DNA of 64,000 nucleotides from Candidatus Flexifilum breve (GCA_016717205.1 JADKGC010000012.1:62001-126000); one strand, 5' to 3'; positions 34,154 through 43,965 are shown, numbered from the stretch's first letter. Program-made: numbers and translations. The notes: a model not told the origin generated them from the letters alone.

Positions 34154-35407
34154 ATGACTTCGACACCCACTAAAACGCTTGACGAGCAGGTTGACATTCT
34201 GATGTCAGGCGCGGAATATGGCGACCCGCAAACCAAAGAAACCATGCGCCGCGAACTGCGCCAACGCTTAGTCGACGCGGAAAAAGAAGGCCGCCCCCTG
34301 CGCGTATACTGCGGCTACGACCCGCGCACGGCGGATTTGCACCTCGGCCATACCATCACCATGCGTAAGCTGCGCCAGTTTCAGGAATTCGGCCACGATG
34401 TGACCTTCCTGATCGGCACGTTCACCAGCTTGATCGGCGACCCGTCTGACAAGGACAAGGTGCGCGATCAACTGACGCGTGAACAGGTGGAGATCAACGC
34501 GCGTACGTATGCTGAACAAGCCTTCAAGATTCTTGACCCGAGCCTGACGCGCATTCGCCGCAACGACGAATGGCTGTCGACGCTGGATTTCGCCGATATC
34601 ATCCGCTTAGCGAGCAACTTCACGGTGCAGCAGTTCCTTGTGCGCGAGAACTTCGCCAAGCGCCTCGATGCTGGGCAGCCGATCTACCTGCATGAGATGT
34701 TCTACGGGCTGATGCAGGGCTACGACGCGGTCGCGCAGGAAGCCGATGTGCAGATCGGCGGGCAGGATCAATTGTTCAACATCCTCGTCGCGGGACGAAA
34801 ACTGCAAGAGGGCATGGGGCAGAAGCCGCAGATCGCCATCATCATGGGCGAAAGCCTGCCGGGGACGGACGGCGAGATTAAGATGAGCAAGAGCCTCGGC
34901 AATCACATCCCGCTGCTGAGCACGCCCGAAGATATGTTCGGTAAGGTGATGAGCATTCCCGACAAGGCCATGCTGATCTATCACAAGCTCGTGCTTGGGT
35001 GGGTGCCAGATCGCCTGCGTGAACTGGAACAAGGCCTAGCGAACGGCTCGATTCATCCGAACAACGCCAAGATGAGCCTCGCTGGCGAAATCGTCTCGAT
35101 TTTCCACAGCCCGGCGGCGGCGCAGGGCGCGCAAAAGTGGTGGGATGAAGCACATCGTGGGATGGGAAGCGGGGTTCCGGAAGACATTCCCGAGTCGGTG
35201 CTGATTGCGACCGAGAAGGTGATCGATATTCTGCGGCGGCTGGACATGGTCGCCAGCGGCGCGGAAGCCAAGCGCCTAATGGGGCAGAATGGCATTCGCC
35301 TCAACGATCAACCTGTGACCGATATCGCGGTGGTCGTGTCGCCAGACATGCTCCCCGCTGTGCTGCAGGTCGGCAAGCGCAAGTTCGTGCGCTTGGTGAA
35401 AGAATAA
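34154..35407 (+). CDS. tyrS: Tyrosyl-tRNA synthetase
   Basis: TyrS charges tRNA-Tyr. The 417-residue class I enzyme has HLGH (63-66) for the HIGH motif, KMSKS in EIKMSKSLGN, the tyrosine-binding FYGLMQGYD segment, and a C-terminal S4-like domain (LMGQNGIRLNDQPV...VGKRKFVRLV). The ATG at 34154 is the first after the terminator at 34062. A TATACT (34112-34117) is a candidate -10 box. There is no room for a T-box leader in the 58 bases between the terminator and the start. A C-rich repeat begins immediately after the stop. Confidence 0.96.
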   Translation: MTSTPTKTLDEQVDILMSGAEYGDPQTKETMRRELRQRLVDAEKEGRPLRVYCGYDPRTADLHLGHTITMRKLRQFQEFGHDVTFLIGTFTSLIGDPSDKDKVRDQLTREQVEINARTYAEQAFKILDPSLTRIRRNDEWLSTLDFADIIRLASNFTVQQFLVRENFAKRLDAGQPIYLHEMFYGLMQGYDAVAQEADVQIGGQDQLFNILVAGRKLQEGMGQKPQIAIIMGESLPGTDGEIKMSKSLGNHIPLLSTPEDMFGKVMSIPDKAMLIYHKLVLGWVPDRLRELEQGLANGSIHPNNAKMSLAGEIVSIFHSPAAAQGAQKWWDEAHRGMGSGVPEDIPESVLIATEKVIDILRRLDMVASGAEAKRLMGQNGIRLNDQPVTDIAVVVSPDMLPAVLQVGKRKFVRLVKE

Positions 35408-35540
35408 CCTCACCCCCCTCACCCCCTCACCCCCTCACCCCCTCACCCCCTCTCCGCTCGGAGAGGCGGAATGGCGCGGCTTCCTTTCAGCCTCCCCTCT
35501 CCCAGGGGAGAGGGGCGCCCCCCCAATCCCGAGAAGTCCG
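35408..35540. repeat. C-rich repeat with tandem CTCACCCC units
   Basis: It begins right after the tyrS stop. It opens with CCTCACCCC, then about four more copies of CTCACCCC in tandem, then a GGAGAGG hairpin block and a CCCCTCTCC/GGAGAGGGG inverted repeat. It belongs to the same family as 2962-3039, with a local 8-base expansion. Confidence 0.75.
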
Positions 35541-35549
35541 AGGTTGCTC

Positions 35550-36821
35550 TTACTGCGCCATTTCGCCCTGCGGCAGCACGGCGTTGAGCATGTGAATCAC
35601 CCCGTTGGTCGCTGGGATGTTGACGGCGATCACCTGCACCCCATTGACGTAGATGTTGTTACCCTCGACCGTCACTTCCAGCGGCGTCCCCGCCAGCGTC
35701 GTGATCGGCTCGCCATTGAGCAGATCACGCGACGTCAGCTTGCCCTCGACCACATGGCTCTGCAGCACCTGATCGATTTGTTCGGGCGTCATGCCGCTCA
35801 TATCGACCTCGTCGAGCGCGAAGTTAGCCGGGGCGAAGATGGTGTATTCCGTCCCCTCCGCGTTCAACGTGTCGAGCAGCCCACTGGACGCCAGCACGCT
35901 TTCCAACCCGGTGAGGTTATCGTCTGCGCTGAGCGCATCCAGCAGCGTGCCGGGTTCGGGCAGCAGTCCCAGTTCGATGGCGACTTCCGAACGGTCGGTC
36001 ACGTCGACGAACAGCTCGGGCGCGTCAGGCGTGCCGATCAACGCCATGAAGGTGTAGGCGTTTTCTTCCAGTTCCTGCTGCGATGCTTCGGCCAGCGTGG
36101 TTGCCGGGTCGTCGTTAGCGCTCACGCGGAAGTCATACGTGCCGGAATCGGCCATCAGCGTCGAGAAGAAGATGCCGCCCTCGGAGTTGGGGAAGTCGAG
36201 CGCGGCGAAGTACACCACATCATCACGATTCAGGTCAACAGCGCTGCTGCCCGCCAACGCATTGAGGAAGGTCAAGCCGCCCGTCCCCGGCAGCGGATCG
36301 TCGTAGGCTTCCTGCACGATGATCGCATTCAAAGTGCCATCAGTGCCGCTGTCAATGACAGCAATCGTTTGCCACGTGCCGACGCTCAAGCTGAGGTCGG
36401 TGGGGCCGAGCACGGTTGTTCCGCCGTCACCCGTGGTCATGACTTCCAGACTGAGCGTTCCCGCGTCATAGCTCATCCAATCCGACATGGACGGGTATTC
36501 GAGGGTCGCGGTTTCTTCCGGCACCTCGCCGTTCAGGCTGATCTGGACGGCGGGCGCTGTCGGCGCGAAGTGCGCGAAGCGGACATGCACGCGCTCGTCG
36601 GTGAGCGCTTCCGCCGTCGCTTCGGTGCTCATTTCCATTTCCATGGTCGCCTGCGGGGTGGTTTGCGCGGCGTCAGGCGCGGTCGTTGCATCCACCTGCG
36701 GGGTGGGGGTGTTCAGATCGACGGTGACTTCGGCGGTGGGTTCGGTGGTGATTTCCTGAGCGGTCACCGCGAACGCGGTCAGCAGGGTCAGCAGCAGTAA
36801 CACGAATCCAAATTTCCGCAT
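35550..36821 (-). CDS. Secreted DUF4397 and fasciclin-domain protein
   Basis: The 423-residue protein from ATG 36821 (AGGAGG 6 bases upstream) has a signal peptide (about 1-21) and a Thr/Pro-rich acidic linker. One or two DUF4397-type units follow (VRFAHFAPTAPAVQISLNG, TFLNALAGSSAVDLN). A C-terminal fasciclin (FAS1) domain completes it, with TLLDALSADDNLTGLESVL, YTIFAPANFALDEVD and NGVIHMLNAVLPQ. FAS1 domains mediate adhesion at cell surfaces. DUF4397 links it to the protein at 17922. It is probably an exported adhesion or wall protein. Its 3' end lies 9 bases from the C-rich repeat that separates it from tyrS. Confidence 0.88.
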   Translation of the reverse strand: MRKFGFVLLLLTLLTAFAVTAQEITTEPTAEVTVDLNTPTPQVDATTAPDAAQTTPQATMEMEMSTEATAEALTDERVHVRFAHFAPTAPAVQISLNGEVPEETATLEYPSMSDWMSYDAGTLSLEVMTTGDGGTTVLGPTDLSLSVGTWQTIAVIDSGTDGTLNAIIVQEAYDDPLPGTGGLTFLNALAGSSAVDLNRDDVVYFAALDFPNSEGGIFFSTLMADSGTYDFRVSANDDPATTLAEASQQELEENAYTFMALIGTPDAPELFVDVTDRSEVAIELGLLPEPGTLLDALSADDNLTGLESVLASSGLLDTLNAEGTEYTIFAPANFALDEVDMSGMTPEQIDQVLQSHVVEGKLTSRDLLNGEPITTLAGTPLEVTVEGNNIYVNGVQVIAVNIPATNGVIHMLNAVLPQGEMAQ

Positions 36822-36959
36822 CTTTGCCTCCTTACAATACGAATTGCGCAATACAATTCGTCATTATAGTGAGGAGTTGAAGCGGTACATCGGCAAATGT
36901 ATAAACACTAATGCATGTCTTATGGAGTTACCGAGGGCAACAGCCGCGCACGCGGCCTG

Positions 36960-37685
36960 TCAGCCGAACAATAGAATCAGCGCGGTGAGCACCAGCATGA
37001 CGAGCATGAAGCGCTCGAACACCCGCTGATTGATGCGCTTGATCACGTAGCGGCCGATCCAGACGCCGATGGGCAGCACGGGCAGCACCCAGATCATGCT
37101 GAGCAGGCGGCTGAAGTCGAAGATTCCGGCGATCATCAAGCCGGGGAGCTTGAGCGCGTTAACGATGGCGAAAAACAGGGTAATCGTGCCGACGAACGGC
37201 AGCGGTTCCAGCTTCTGCAGCAGCATGTAAGCCGTGAACGGCGGCCCGCCGACGTTGGCCAACGCCGAACCGAGGCCGGAGACAGCGCCTGCAAAGTAGG
37301 CGTGCCACGTGCGCGGCTGATATTCGGCGGTCATCAGGCGGTCACCGAAAAGGCGGTAGAGTACGAAGAACAGCGTGAACAGCGCCACAATATGTTTGAG
37401 CGTTTGATTGGGCAGGCCGGTGAGCAAGGCCGTGCCGACCACGATGCCGATGGTCGCAAATGGAATCGTGCGCCAGATGTAGTGCATGTTCCACGTGCCG
37501 CGGTACGCCCACAGCGCGAACCAATCGGCGACAATGAGTAGGGGGAGGGCAACGCCTTGGGCAGCACTGACGGGCATCACCTGACTAAGCAGTGGGACGG
37601 CCAGCACAGCCAGCGCCGCGCCGAGGCCGCCTTTCGACAACCCGATGAGCAGGCACACGATGACGAGGATGATGGGATAGAGCAT
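36960..37685 (-). CDS. TauE/SafE-family membrane transporter
   Basis: About eight hydrophobic helices in 241 residues, with the family start LIGLSKGGLGAALAVLAVPLL and the repeat-half signature SGLGSALANVGGPPFTAYML. TauE/SafE proteins export sulfite, sulfoacetate or related organosulfur anions. The start is either ATG 37685, 24 bases after the upstream gene's stop, or GTG 37727, which overlaps that gene; neither has a strong ribosome site. It follows the cNMP-binding gene on the same strand and may be cotranscribed. The substrate is unknown. Confidence 0.85.
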   Translation of the reverse strand: MLYPIILVIVCLLIGLSKGGLGAALAVLAVPLLSQVMPVSAAQGVALPLLIVADWFALWAYRGTWNMHYIWRTIPFATIGIVVGTALLTGLPNQTLKHIVALFTLFFVLYRLFGDRLMTAEYQPRTWHAYFAGAVSGLGSALANVGGPPFTAYMLLQKLEPLPFVGTITLFFAIVNALKLPGLMIAGIFDFSRLLSMIWVLPVLPIGVWIGRYVIKRINQRVFERFMLVMLVLTALILLFG

Positions 37686-37708
37686 AGGTTGTTGGTCGGT
37701 TTCTTTGG

Positions 37709-38194
37709 TTACTGGCGCTGCCGCCACAGAAGATACTCACGCACTTTGAGATCGGTGTTGCGAATCTTCATCGCGAGATCGGCGGCGAGGTTGCGCATGA
37801 GGCGAAAACCCATTTGCGGGTAGGTGCTGCACAGATACATCAGTTGTTCACGCGGGATGATGATCAGGTGCGTGTCCGGCTGACCCACGCGCGCGCGCGC
37901 CGAGCGCAGTCCTTCGTCCACCAGCGCGATCTCCCCGAACGACTGCCCGCGCCGCAGCACGCTGATCGTTTGCGGTTCGCTCACACCGACCTTGTCGATG
38001 AGTGCCGGGTTGATCTGAATCTCGACTTCGCCGCTGGCAATGACATACATTTCGCTGCCGTTGGTCTGTTCTTCGAAGATGATATCGCCTTGGTTGTACG
38101 TGACCTCGGTACAAATCGACGCGACGAGCTCCAACTGTGTGGGGGTCAGTTCGTAGAAGATATCCGCTTGTCGCAGGGTGGTCACGAGAGACAT
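37709..38194 (-). CDS. Single cyclic-nucleotide-binding domain protein
   Basis: The 161-residue protein consists of one cNMP-binding (CRP-like) domain: FYELTPTQLELVASICTEVTY, GDIIFEEQTNGSEMYVIASGEV, and the phosphate-binding cassette SFGEIALVDEGLRSARARV, with the conserved Glu and Arg present. No helix-turn-helix follows, so it is not a transcription factor by itself. Start M3 (38194) fits AGGAG with 6-base spacing better than the ATG at 38200, which abuts it. It may modulate the adjacent TauE transporter, but no direct evidence shows this. Confidence 0.87.
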   Translation of the reverse strand: MSLVTTLRQADIFYELTPTQLELVASICTEVTYNQGDIIFEEQTNGSEMYVIASGEVEIQINPALIDKVGVSEPQTISVLRRGQSFGEIALVDEGLRSARARVGQPDTHLIIIPREQLMYLCSTYPQMGFRLMRNLAADLAMKIRNTDLKVREYLLWRQRQ

Positions 38195-38268
38195 ACGCAT
38201 CTCCTAAATTGACTGGAATAGGTGTACACTAACCCGCACCTGAAAAATTGTAACACGGAAAACCCACA

Positions 38269-39495
38269 ATGGAGCACCAAGACGATCTGCGCGCCCAACC
38301 GCTGCCCTATCAGGTTTGGGGCGCAGACAACATCGATCCGAAGCGCCATCGCGCAGATGGACGCGGCGATGCGCTTGCCGATCAGCGTGGCCGGGGCGCT
38401 TATGCCGGACGCGCATGTCGGCTACGGCCTGCCGATCGGTGGCGTTCTGGCGACCGAAAACGCGGTGATCCCCTACGCGGTCGGCGTCGATATCGCCTGC
38501 CGGATGCGCCTGAGCCTCTACCCGATCTCACCGATCACGGTGGGGCAGAAGCCGGGGCAGTTCAAGAAGGCGCTCATGGAGCAGACGCGCTTCGGCGTCG
38601 GCGCGAAATTCACCGGGAACGACCGCAATGAACACGCCGTCTCGATGATCCCACGTGGGAGGCGACCAAGTATCTCAAGTCGCTGAAGGACGGCGCGTAC
38701 GATCAGCTTGGCACGAGCGGCAGCGGCAATCACTTTGTCGAATGGGGCGCGTTCACCGTGCCGCAGGATGATGCTGAGACCGGGTTGAAGGCGGGCAGCT
38801 ACCTTGCGCTGCTCTCGCACAGCGGGTCACGTGCCGTAGGCTTCAAAATTGCCAACCATTACTCAAAGCTGGCGATGGAACTGCACCCCAAGCTCGACTC
38901 TGCCGTGCGACATCTGGCGTGGCTGCCGCTCGACTGGCAGCCGGGGCAGGAATACTGGCTCTCGATGGAGCTGGCGGGGCGCTACGCGGCGGCGAATCAC
39001 GAGGTGATTCACCAGCGGGTGGCGAAGGCGGTTGGCCTGAAGGCGATCCTCTCGGTCGAAAACCACCATAACTTCGCGTGGATTGAAATGATCCCCGCCC
39101 CGGCGGGGTTTCAGGGGAACGAGCGCAAGGTGTTCGTGCATCGCAAAGGGGCGACCCCGGCGGGCACGGGCGTGCTCGGCATCATCCCCGGTTCAATGGG
39201 CGATCCGGGCTATCTGGTACGCGGCAAGGGGAACACCAACGCGTTGAACTCGGCGTCACATGGCGCGGGGCGGGCGATGGGGCGCAAACAGGCGATCCAC
39301 TCGATCACCAAAACGGAACGCGACCGCTACCTGAAAGAGCACGGCGTCACACTGCTGGGTGGCGGCCTGGACGAAGCGCCGCAAGCCTACAAGCCGATTG
39401 AACAGGTGATCGCCGCGCAGAGCGAATTGATTGACATTCTTGGCAAGTTCGCGCCGCTCATGGTGCGCATGTCCGACGAACCCGGAGACGATTAA
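38269..39495 (+). pseudogene. rtcB: RtcB-family RNA ligase, broken by two frameshifts
   Basis: RtcB joins RNA 2',3'-cyclic phosphate (or 3'-phosphate) and 5'-OH ends. From ATG 38269 the frame reads MEHQDDLRAQPLPYQVWGADNID, then needs a shift near 38343 (one extra base) to continue as AIAQMDAAMRLPISVAGAL and GVDIACRMRL. A second shift near 38640 (one missing base) leads to DDPTWEATKYL. The active-site parts are all still readable: Cys in DIACR, GSGNHFVEW, SHSGSR, NHHNFAW, and the guanylylated-His motif SHGAGR. Since both halves match the family so well, sequencing or assembly errors are as likely as decay. The next gene starts directly after its stop. Confidence 0.85.
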
Positions 39496-40311
39496 GTGGT
39501 CGACTGTACGATTGATGAACTGCTGTGCGTATGCATCTCGCGGCAGGTGGTGGATGGCGAGGTGCTGGCGCAGGGGATCAATACGCCGCTGGTGATGGCG
39601 GGGTTCATCCTCGCGCAGATGACACGCGCGCCGCACGTGATTTTCGCCTCCGCGATTGGGCAGAGCATCGCGCACGAGTGGGCTCCGCTCGGCGTGGGGC
39701 GCATCGAGGATATCTGGCTCGGCAAAGGCCTGATCAACGTGGGTTTTGTCGCCGCGGCGGTCGACTTGCTGCCAAAGTACAACCCGAAAGAGTTCTTCCG
39801 TCCCGCGCAGATCGACGCGCTCGGTAATACCAACAATATCGCCTTCGGGCAGGACTACGAACACCCGCGCATGCGCTTGCCGGGGACGGGCGGCATCCCG
39901 GATGTGACGCCGTACTCCGATCACACCTATTTGTATGTGCCGCGGCATTCCAAAGTGACTTTTGTCGAAAAGGTCGACTTTGTGAGCGGCATGGGCTACA
40001 GCCAGCAGCGTAAACGCGGCAGCGGCCCGAAGTACCTGCTCAGCGATTTGGGGCAGTTCGACTGGGCACACGGGCGCATGCGCTTAATTGCGACGCATCC
40101 CGGCGTGACGGTCGAGCAGGTCAAGAAGAAGACAGGCTTTGTGCTGGAAGTCGCTGATGATGTTCACGAGACGCCGCTCCCAACCGAGGAAGAAGTGCGC
40201 CTGCTGCGCGAGGTGATCGATCCGCTCGGGGTGCGCAAGCTGGAAATGCTCGGCGGTAGCGCCCGTAAAGACCTGCTGCGCGAGATTTTAGAGAAGGAAA
40301 ACGCGCTCTAG
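39496..40311 (+). CDS. CoA-transferase subunit beta (GctB-like)
   Basis: The 271-residue protein matches subunit B of family I CoA-transferases (glutaconate/3-oxoacid type): TIDELLCVCISRQVVDGEVLAQGINTPLVMAGFILAQ at the N-terminus, ASAIGQSIAHEW, and YLLSDLGQFDW towards the end. The start is a GTG immediately after the rtcB stop. Its natural partner, subunit A, is not adjacent but lies 4.4 kb downstream at 44700 on the same strand, with four minus-strand genes in between. The acyl-CoA substrate cannot be told from sequence. Confidence 0.8.
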   Translation: MVDCTIDELLCVCISRQVVDGEVLAQGINTPLVMAGFILAQMTRAPHVIFASAIGQSIAHEWAPLGVGRIEDIWLGKGLINVGFVAAAVDLLPKYNPKEFFRPAQIDALGNTNNIAFGQDYEHPRMRLPGTGGIPDVTPYSDHTYLYVPRHSKVTFVEKVDFVSGMGYSQQRKRGSGPKYLLSDLGQFDWAHGRMRLIATHPGVTVEQVKKKTGFVLEVADDVHETPLPTEEEVRLLREVIDPLGVRKLEMLGGSARKDLLREILEKENAL

Positions 40312-40330
40312 CTGAAAAGATAAATAAATG

Positions 40331-40384
40331 AACCGCAGAGAACACAGAGAATTTGATCATTCCTCCTCTGTGTTCTCTGTGGTT
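40331..40384. terminator. Long hairpin of the CCGCAGAGAAC repeat family
   Basis: AACCGCAGAGAACACAGAG (40331-40349) pairs with CTCTGTGTTCTCTGTGGTT (40366-40384) with a single mismatch. It lies between convergent genes. The same CCGCAGAGAACGC words recur at 45503. Confidence 0.7.
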
Positions 40385-40395
40385 AAGTCTGCTTC

Positions 40396-42197
40396 TTACT
40401 GAACGTTCCAGTCGGCAATATTGCGGAAGCGGTCGGCGGGTGTGCCGAGGTAACCCAACTGCACTCCAGTCACGTTGGAGCGCGTGACAAAGGTGTAGAC
40501 CGGGTAATACAGCGGGATGGCGATGGCGCGTTCGACGAAGATGTTCTGGAACGCGCGGTAATCCTGTAAGCGGTTGATGCCGTAGGGTTCACGCCGTCCG
40601 CGCTCCAGCAGTTCGCTGATTCGGCGATCATCCGCGCCCCCGTAGTTCAAGCCGTCCGGGTACTGCCCTTGATGCCAGAACGCATACACATCCGGATCCG
40701 CGCTGTCACCGAGCGCGTACTCGACCAGCGCCGCGTCGAAGTCGTGCGCGCGCAGGCGCTCGTCGTATGTCGCCTGATCAACCGCGTCGATGCTGATGTT
40801 CAGCCCCAACTGCGACCACTGCGTCGCGATTTCATTAGTCAACCGCACCAGCGCGGGATCATCCGGTGTGAGGATGCTGAAGGTGAACAGCGCCGCCGAT
40901 TCGACTGTGCCTTCCGGGGCGGCCGTCGCTTCGGCTGTGCTCTCAGCGCTGCCGTTCAAGCGCTCCAAGCGTTCAAAGGCCTGCTGGAGCAGGGCGCGCG
41001 CGGTCGACGGATCGTAGGCGGGCGGTGCGACCTCGGGTGAATACGCCCATGAGCCGAGGATCATAGGACTGTCGGCGCGAATGGCCGCATTCGACATACT
41101 GCGATCCAGCACCGACGAGCGATCCAGCCCGGTGTCGAGAGCCACGCGCACCCGCTGTTCGCGGAAGAAGCGCGAATCGTCGGCAACCCAGTTGAAGATG
41201 ATCGCGCCGAGCGTTGGTTCGATGCTGTTGTTGGCGATGAGATTCGTTTGGTTCAGGGTGAGTTGGAACAGCGGCGCGCGCTCGTTCCAATCACGAGCGG
41301 CCAACCCTTCGACTGCGCCGCCCGCCAGCGCGTCATAGGCGGCCTGGAAGGAGTCGTAGAGCGTAAAACTCACTCGGTCGAGGGCATATACGCCCGTTTG
41401 ACCTTCCGGTCGCTGGCGGTAGACGGGCGCCAGACGCAGCTCGACGCCGGTGATGCGCTGACTGTCCGCGTGAATGCTATCCAGTTGGTAGGCGCCCGTG
41501 CCAATCGGCGCCAGGTTAAACGGATGGGTCGCCAGCGCGTCGGCGGTGGTTCCGCGCAGCGCATGTTCCGGCAGGATGCCAATGGTCAGCCGATCCAGAA
41601 ACGTGCCGAGCGGCTGCGTGAGCCGGAAGCGGATCAGGTAGTCGCCCAGTTGATCGGTTTCAATGGTGCGCCAGAACGCGCCGAGTTCCGGCGCACCGGG
41701 AAGGTCGGCGACCGCAGTACAGACATGGTGTAGGCGACATCCGCCGCGGTGAAGGGGATGCCGTCCTGCCACAGGACATCCTGCCGCAGCGTAAAGATGT
41801 ATTCGAGACCATCGGCCGAGATTACCCAACTTTGGGCCAGCGCCGGAATTGGTTCGCCGAAGGCATCGGTTTTGGTCAAGCCCTCAAAGATGAGCGCGGT
41901 AATGTCCCGGTCGACCGGGTTGAGATTGGCGAACAGCGGGTTCAACCGCTGCACGGTGCCGATCAACGCTTCACGGTAGGTGCCGCCGTCCGTCGTCAGC
42001 GTCACTTGCAGCGGCGGTGACGTTGGGTTTGGGGTGGGACTGGGCAGCGCCGCGATGCCTGCTTCTTCACCGCCGATGGTCGCCGTTGCCGTCGGGGCGG
42101 GGGCGGGCGCATCGCTGCTCCGCACCACCAGACCGATCACAAACAGCGCCGCCGCCAGCAGCAGGGCGATCAATTGCCAGCGAAATCCACGCAGCAT
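40396..42197 (-). pseudogene. Extracellular solute-binding protein family 5, one frameshift
   Basis: The gene encodes a membrane-anchored oligopeptide/nickel-type binding protein. The N-terminal part (from ATG 42197) has a hydrophobic anchor (about 8-26), a Pro/Thr linker, then YREALIGTVQRLNPLFANLN and LRQDVLWQDGIPFTAADVAYTMSVLRSP, the SBP_bac_5 signature. Near 41706 the frame must shift by one missing base to continue as DLPGAPELGAFWRTIETDQLG and on to YFPVYTF-like C-terminal motifs (IAIPLYYPVYTFV). Total length (about 600 residues) is normal. No permease or ATPase genes adjoin it. It is either a real single-base deletion or an assembly error. Confidence 0.82.
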
Positions 42198-42214
42198 GAC
42201 ACTTCACCTCAACG

Positions 42215-42250
42215 CAAAAAAGGTGTTTCCCGGCTGGGCGAAACACCTGT
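42215..42250 (-). terminator. Intrinsic terminator after secG
   Basis: On the minus strand AGGTGTTTC and GAAACACCT form a 9-base-pair stem followed by TTTTT. It lies between the secG stop (42274) and the solute-binding-protein start (42197). Confidence 0.8.
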
Positions 42251-42273
42251 CAAGACAAATTGGATTCGTGCGG

Positions 42274-42501
42274 TTAGTTGTTGAGCGCAAATGAAAGGAT
42301 GGCGACCATCAGGAACACGAAGCCCAACACGATGGTGACTTGATAGAGCGTCTTTTCCAGACCACGGCGCGTGCGGGTGATGCCGCCGCTTTCGCCGCCG
42401 CCCAACAAGTCGCCGAGGCCGGAGCCCTTCGCCTGCATCAGCACGAGAATAACCAACACCACTGAAACAATAATCGAGACGATCTGTAAGGCAGCTTCCA
42501 T
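42274..42501 (-). CDS. secG: Preprotein translocase subunit SecG
   Basis: SecG is the small auxiliary subunit of the SecYEG export channel. The 75-residue protein has two membrane helices (about 4-25 and 52-72) separated by a loop with LMQAKGSGLGDLLGGGESGG, which is characteristic of SecG. ATG 42501 is set by AGGAG 8 bases upstream; longer upstream reading is not supported. It is flanked by terminators on both sides, so it is probably transcribed alone. Confidence 0.93.
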   Translation of the reverse strand: MEAALQIVSIIVSVVLVILVLMQAKGSGLGDLLGGGESGGITRTRRGLEKTLYQVTIVLGFVFLMVAILSFALNN

Positions 42502-42590
42502 GCCGTAAACTCCTAGCTGATAAAAAGCGTTCGCAGTATAGCATGGGGCGAAGGGAATGCAAAGTGGCGGCTGACAAACGAGGGGAAAGC

Positions 42591-42618
42591 GTCGGGGTGC
42601 ACCACTCTGCACCCCGAC
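42591..42618 (-). terminator. Hairpin after ctpA
   Basis: GTCGGGGTGCA and TGCACCCCGAC form an 11-base-pair stem with a 6-base loop, 16 bases beyond the ctpA stop. It has no U-run. Confidence 0.6.
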
Positions 42619-42633
42619 CTCTGAAATGCTGAT

Positions 42634-43851
42634 TTACTGCGCGGGCGCGGCGACCTGCGTTTGCAGGAAGCTGAGCGCTTCTGCCAACTGCGGATCATTC
42701 GGATCGTTATAGCTCTCCGGCGTCCATTCGATCGTGATATCCGGGTCGATGCCCTGTTCGTGAATCCAGCGCCCGCTCGGCGTGAGCCAGCGCGCAATCG
42801 TCAGGCGGACGCCGCCGCCGTTGATGAGCGGATGCCATGTCTGCACTGTGCCCTTGCCGAGCGTGGTCTCGCCGATGATGGTCGCTGCGCCCGAATCCTG
42901 CAGCGCCCCCGCGACCAGTTCGGACGCGCTCGCGCTGCTCTCATTGACCAGCAGCACAATCGGCACAGTGATGCCGGCGAAATCACCGTTGGCGGTGAAG
43001 GTCTGCGCATTGCCGTCGCCGAAATCTTCGACGACCACGGTGCCTTCTTCGACAAACGCGCTCGCAATTTCGATGGCGCTGCTGAGCAGACCACCCGGAT
43101 TATCGCGGAAGTCGAGCACCAGCCCATTCAAGTTGTTCACGTCGATGGAGGCAAACGCGTTATCAAGGTCATGGCGGGCTTCCGCCGTGAACTGATTCAG
43201 CTTGACGTAGCCATAGTTGCCGTCGAGGATTTCATATTCGACGTTGGGAATGATGATGTGCGCCCGCTCGACCGTGAAATCAAGCAATTCATCGTCGCGC
43301 CGTACGGTGATGTCGACGGTGCTGCCCGCCGGACCCCGCACCAGCACCGCCAGTTCCGTCTGGTTCATGCCTGCGACTTCCTGACCATCCACGGTGACGA
43401 AGATGTCGCCGTTCATCATGCCCGCGAGCTGCGCGGGGGTGCCTTCCAGCACGCCGACGACCTCGATCTCGCCCGTTTCTTCGACCGTGTGAATGACGAC
43501 GCCAATACCTTCAATCTCGCCTTCGAGATCGCTGTTCAGCAGGTCATAGACTTCCGGATTCATGTAGCCGCTGTATTGGTCTTCGAGCGCGTCGACCATA
43601 CCGCTGATCGCGCCATCAACCAGCACCGACGTATCGATCTCGTCGAGATAATCGCTCTTGATCAGATTGAACACTTGCCAGAACGGTTCAAAGTCTCGCT
43701 GGACATCGGCGGGGGGCGTGGTGTCGCCGCCTTGAGCCTGAGTTAGCCCGCGCCCATTGCCGATGGCGAAGCCGGCCGTGAAGACGAGGGCGAGGATGAT
43801 GGCTGTCGACAGGTGCTGCCAGCGCCCGCGCAGTTGACTTGACAATTTCAT
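42634..43851 (-). CDS. ctpA: S41 family carboxyl-terminal processing peptidase
   Basis: The 405-residue protein has an N-terminal membrane anchor (about 15-33) and a PDZ domain (about 110-195, GIGVVIHTVEETGEIEVVGVLEGTPA). The S41 protease core follows: LDFRDNPGGLL, the nucleophile Ser in NESSASASELVAGAL, and the catalytic Lys in GETTLGKGTVQ. C-terminal processing peptidases trim or degrade exported proteins. The ATG at 43851 follows GGAG by 7 bases. A TATAAT on the same strand (43887-43882) is a plausible -10 box. Confidence 0.93.
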   Translation of the reverse strand: MKLSSQLRGRWQHLSTAIILALVFTAGFAIGNGRGLTQAQGGDTTPPADVQRDFEPFWQVFNLIKSDYLDEIDTSVLVDGAISGMVDALEDQYSGYMNPEVYDLLNSDLEGEIEGIGVVIHTVEETGEIEVVGVLEGTPAQLAGMMNGDIFVTVDGQEVAGMNQTELAVLVRGPAGSTVDITVRRDDELLDFTVERAHIIIPNVEYEILDGNYGYVKLNQFTAEARHDLDNAFASIDVNNLNGLVLDFRDNPGGLLSSAIEIASAFVEEGTVVVEDFGDGNAQTFTANGDFAGITVPIVLLVNESSASASELVAGALQDSGAATIIGETTLGKGTVQTWHPLINGGGVRLTIARWLTPSGRWIHEQGIDPDITIEWTPESYNDPNDPQLAEALSFLQTQVAAPAQ

Positions 43852-43965
43852 GGGGTAACTCCACTGAACTCTCAGACTTCGATTATACGGCGTCTGGCAC
43901 AGATGTGCGGTAAATGTGTTGTGAGAGATGCGTAGATTGTACGCTAGAACAGGGGAGTGCTGATC

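Noticed and set aside
35408..35455. CRISPR-like tandem repeat
   Set aside because: The units are 8 bases long with no spacers and no cas genes.
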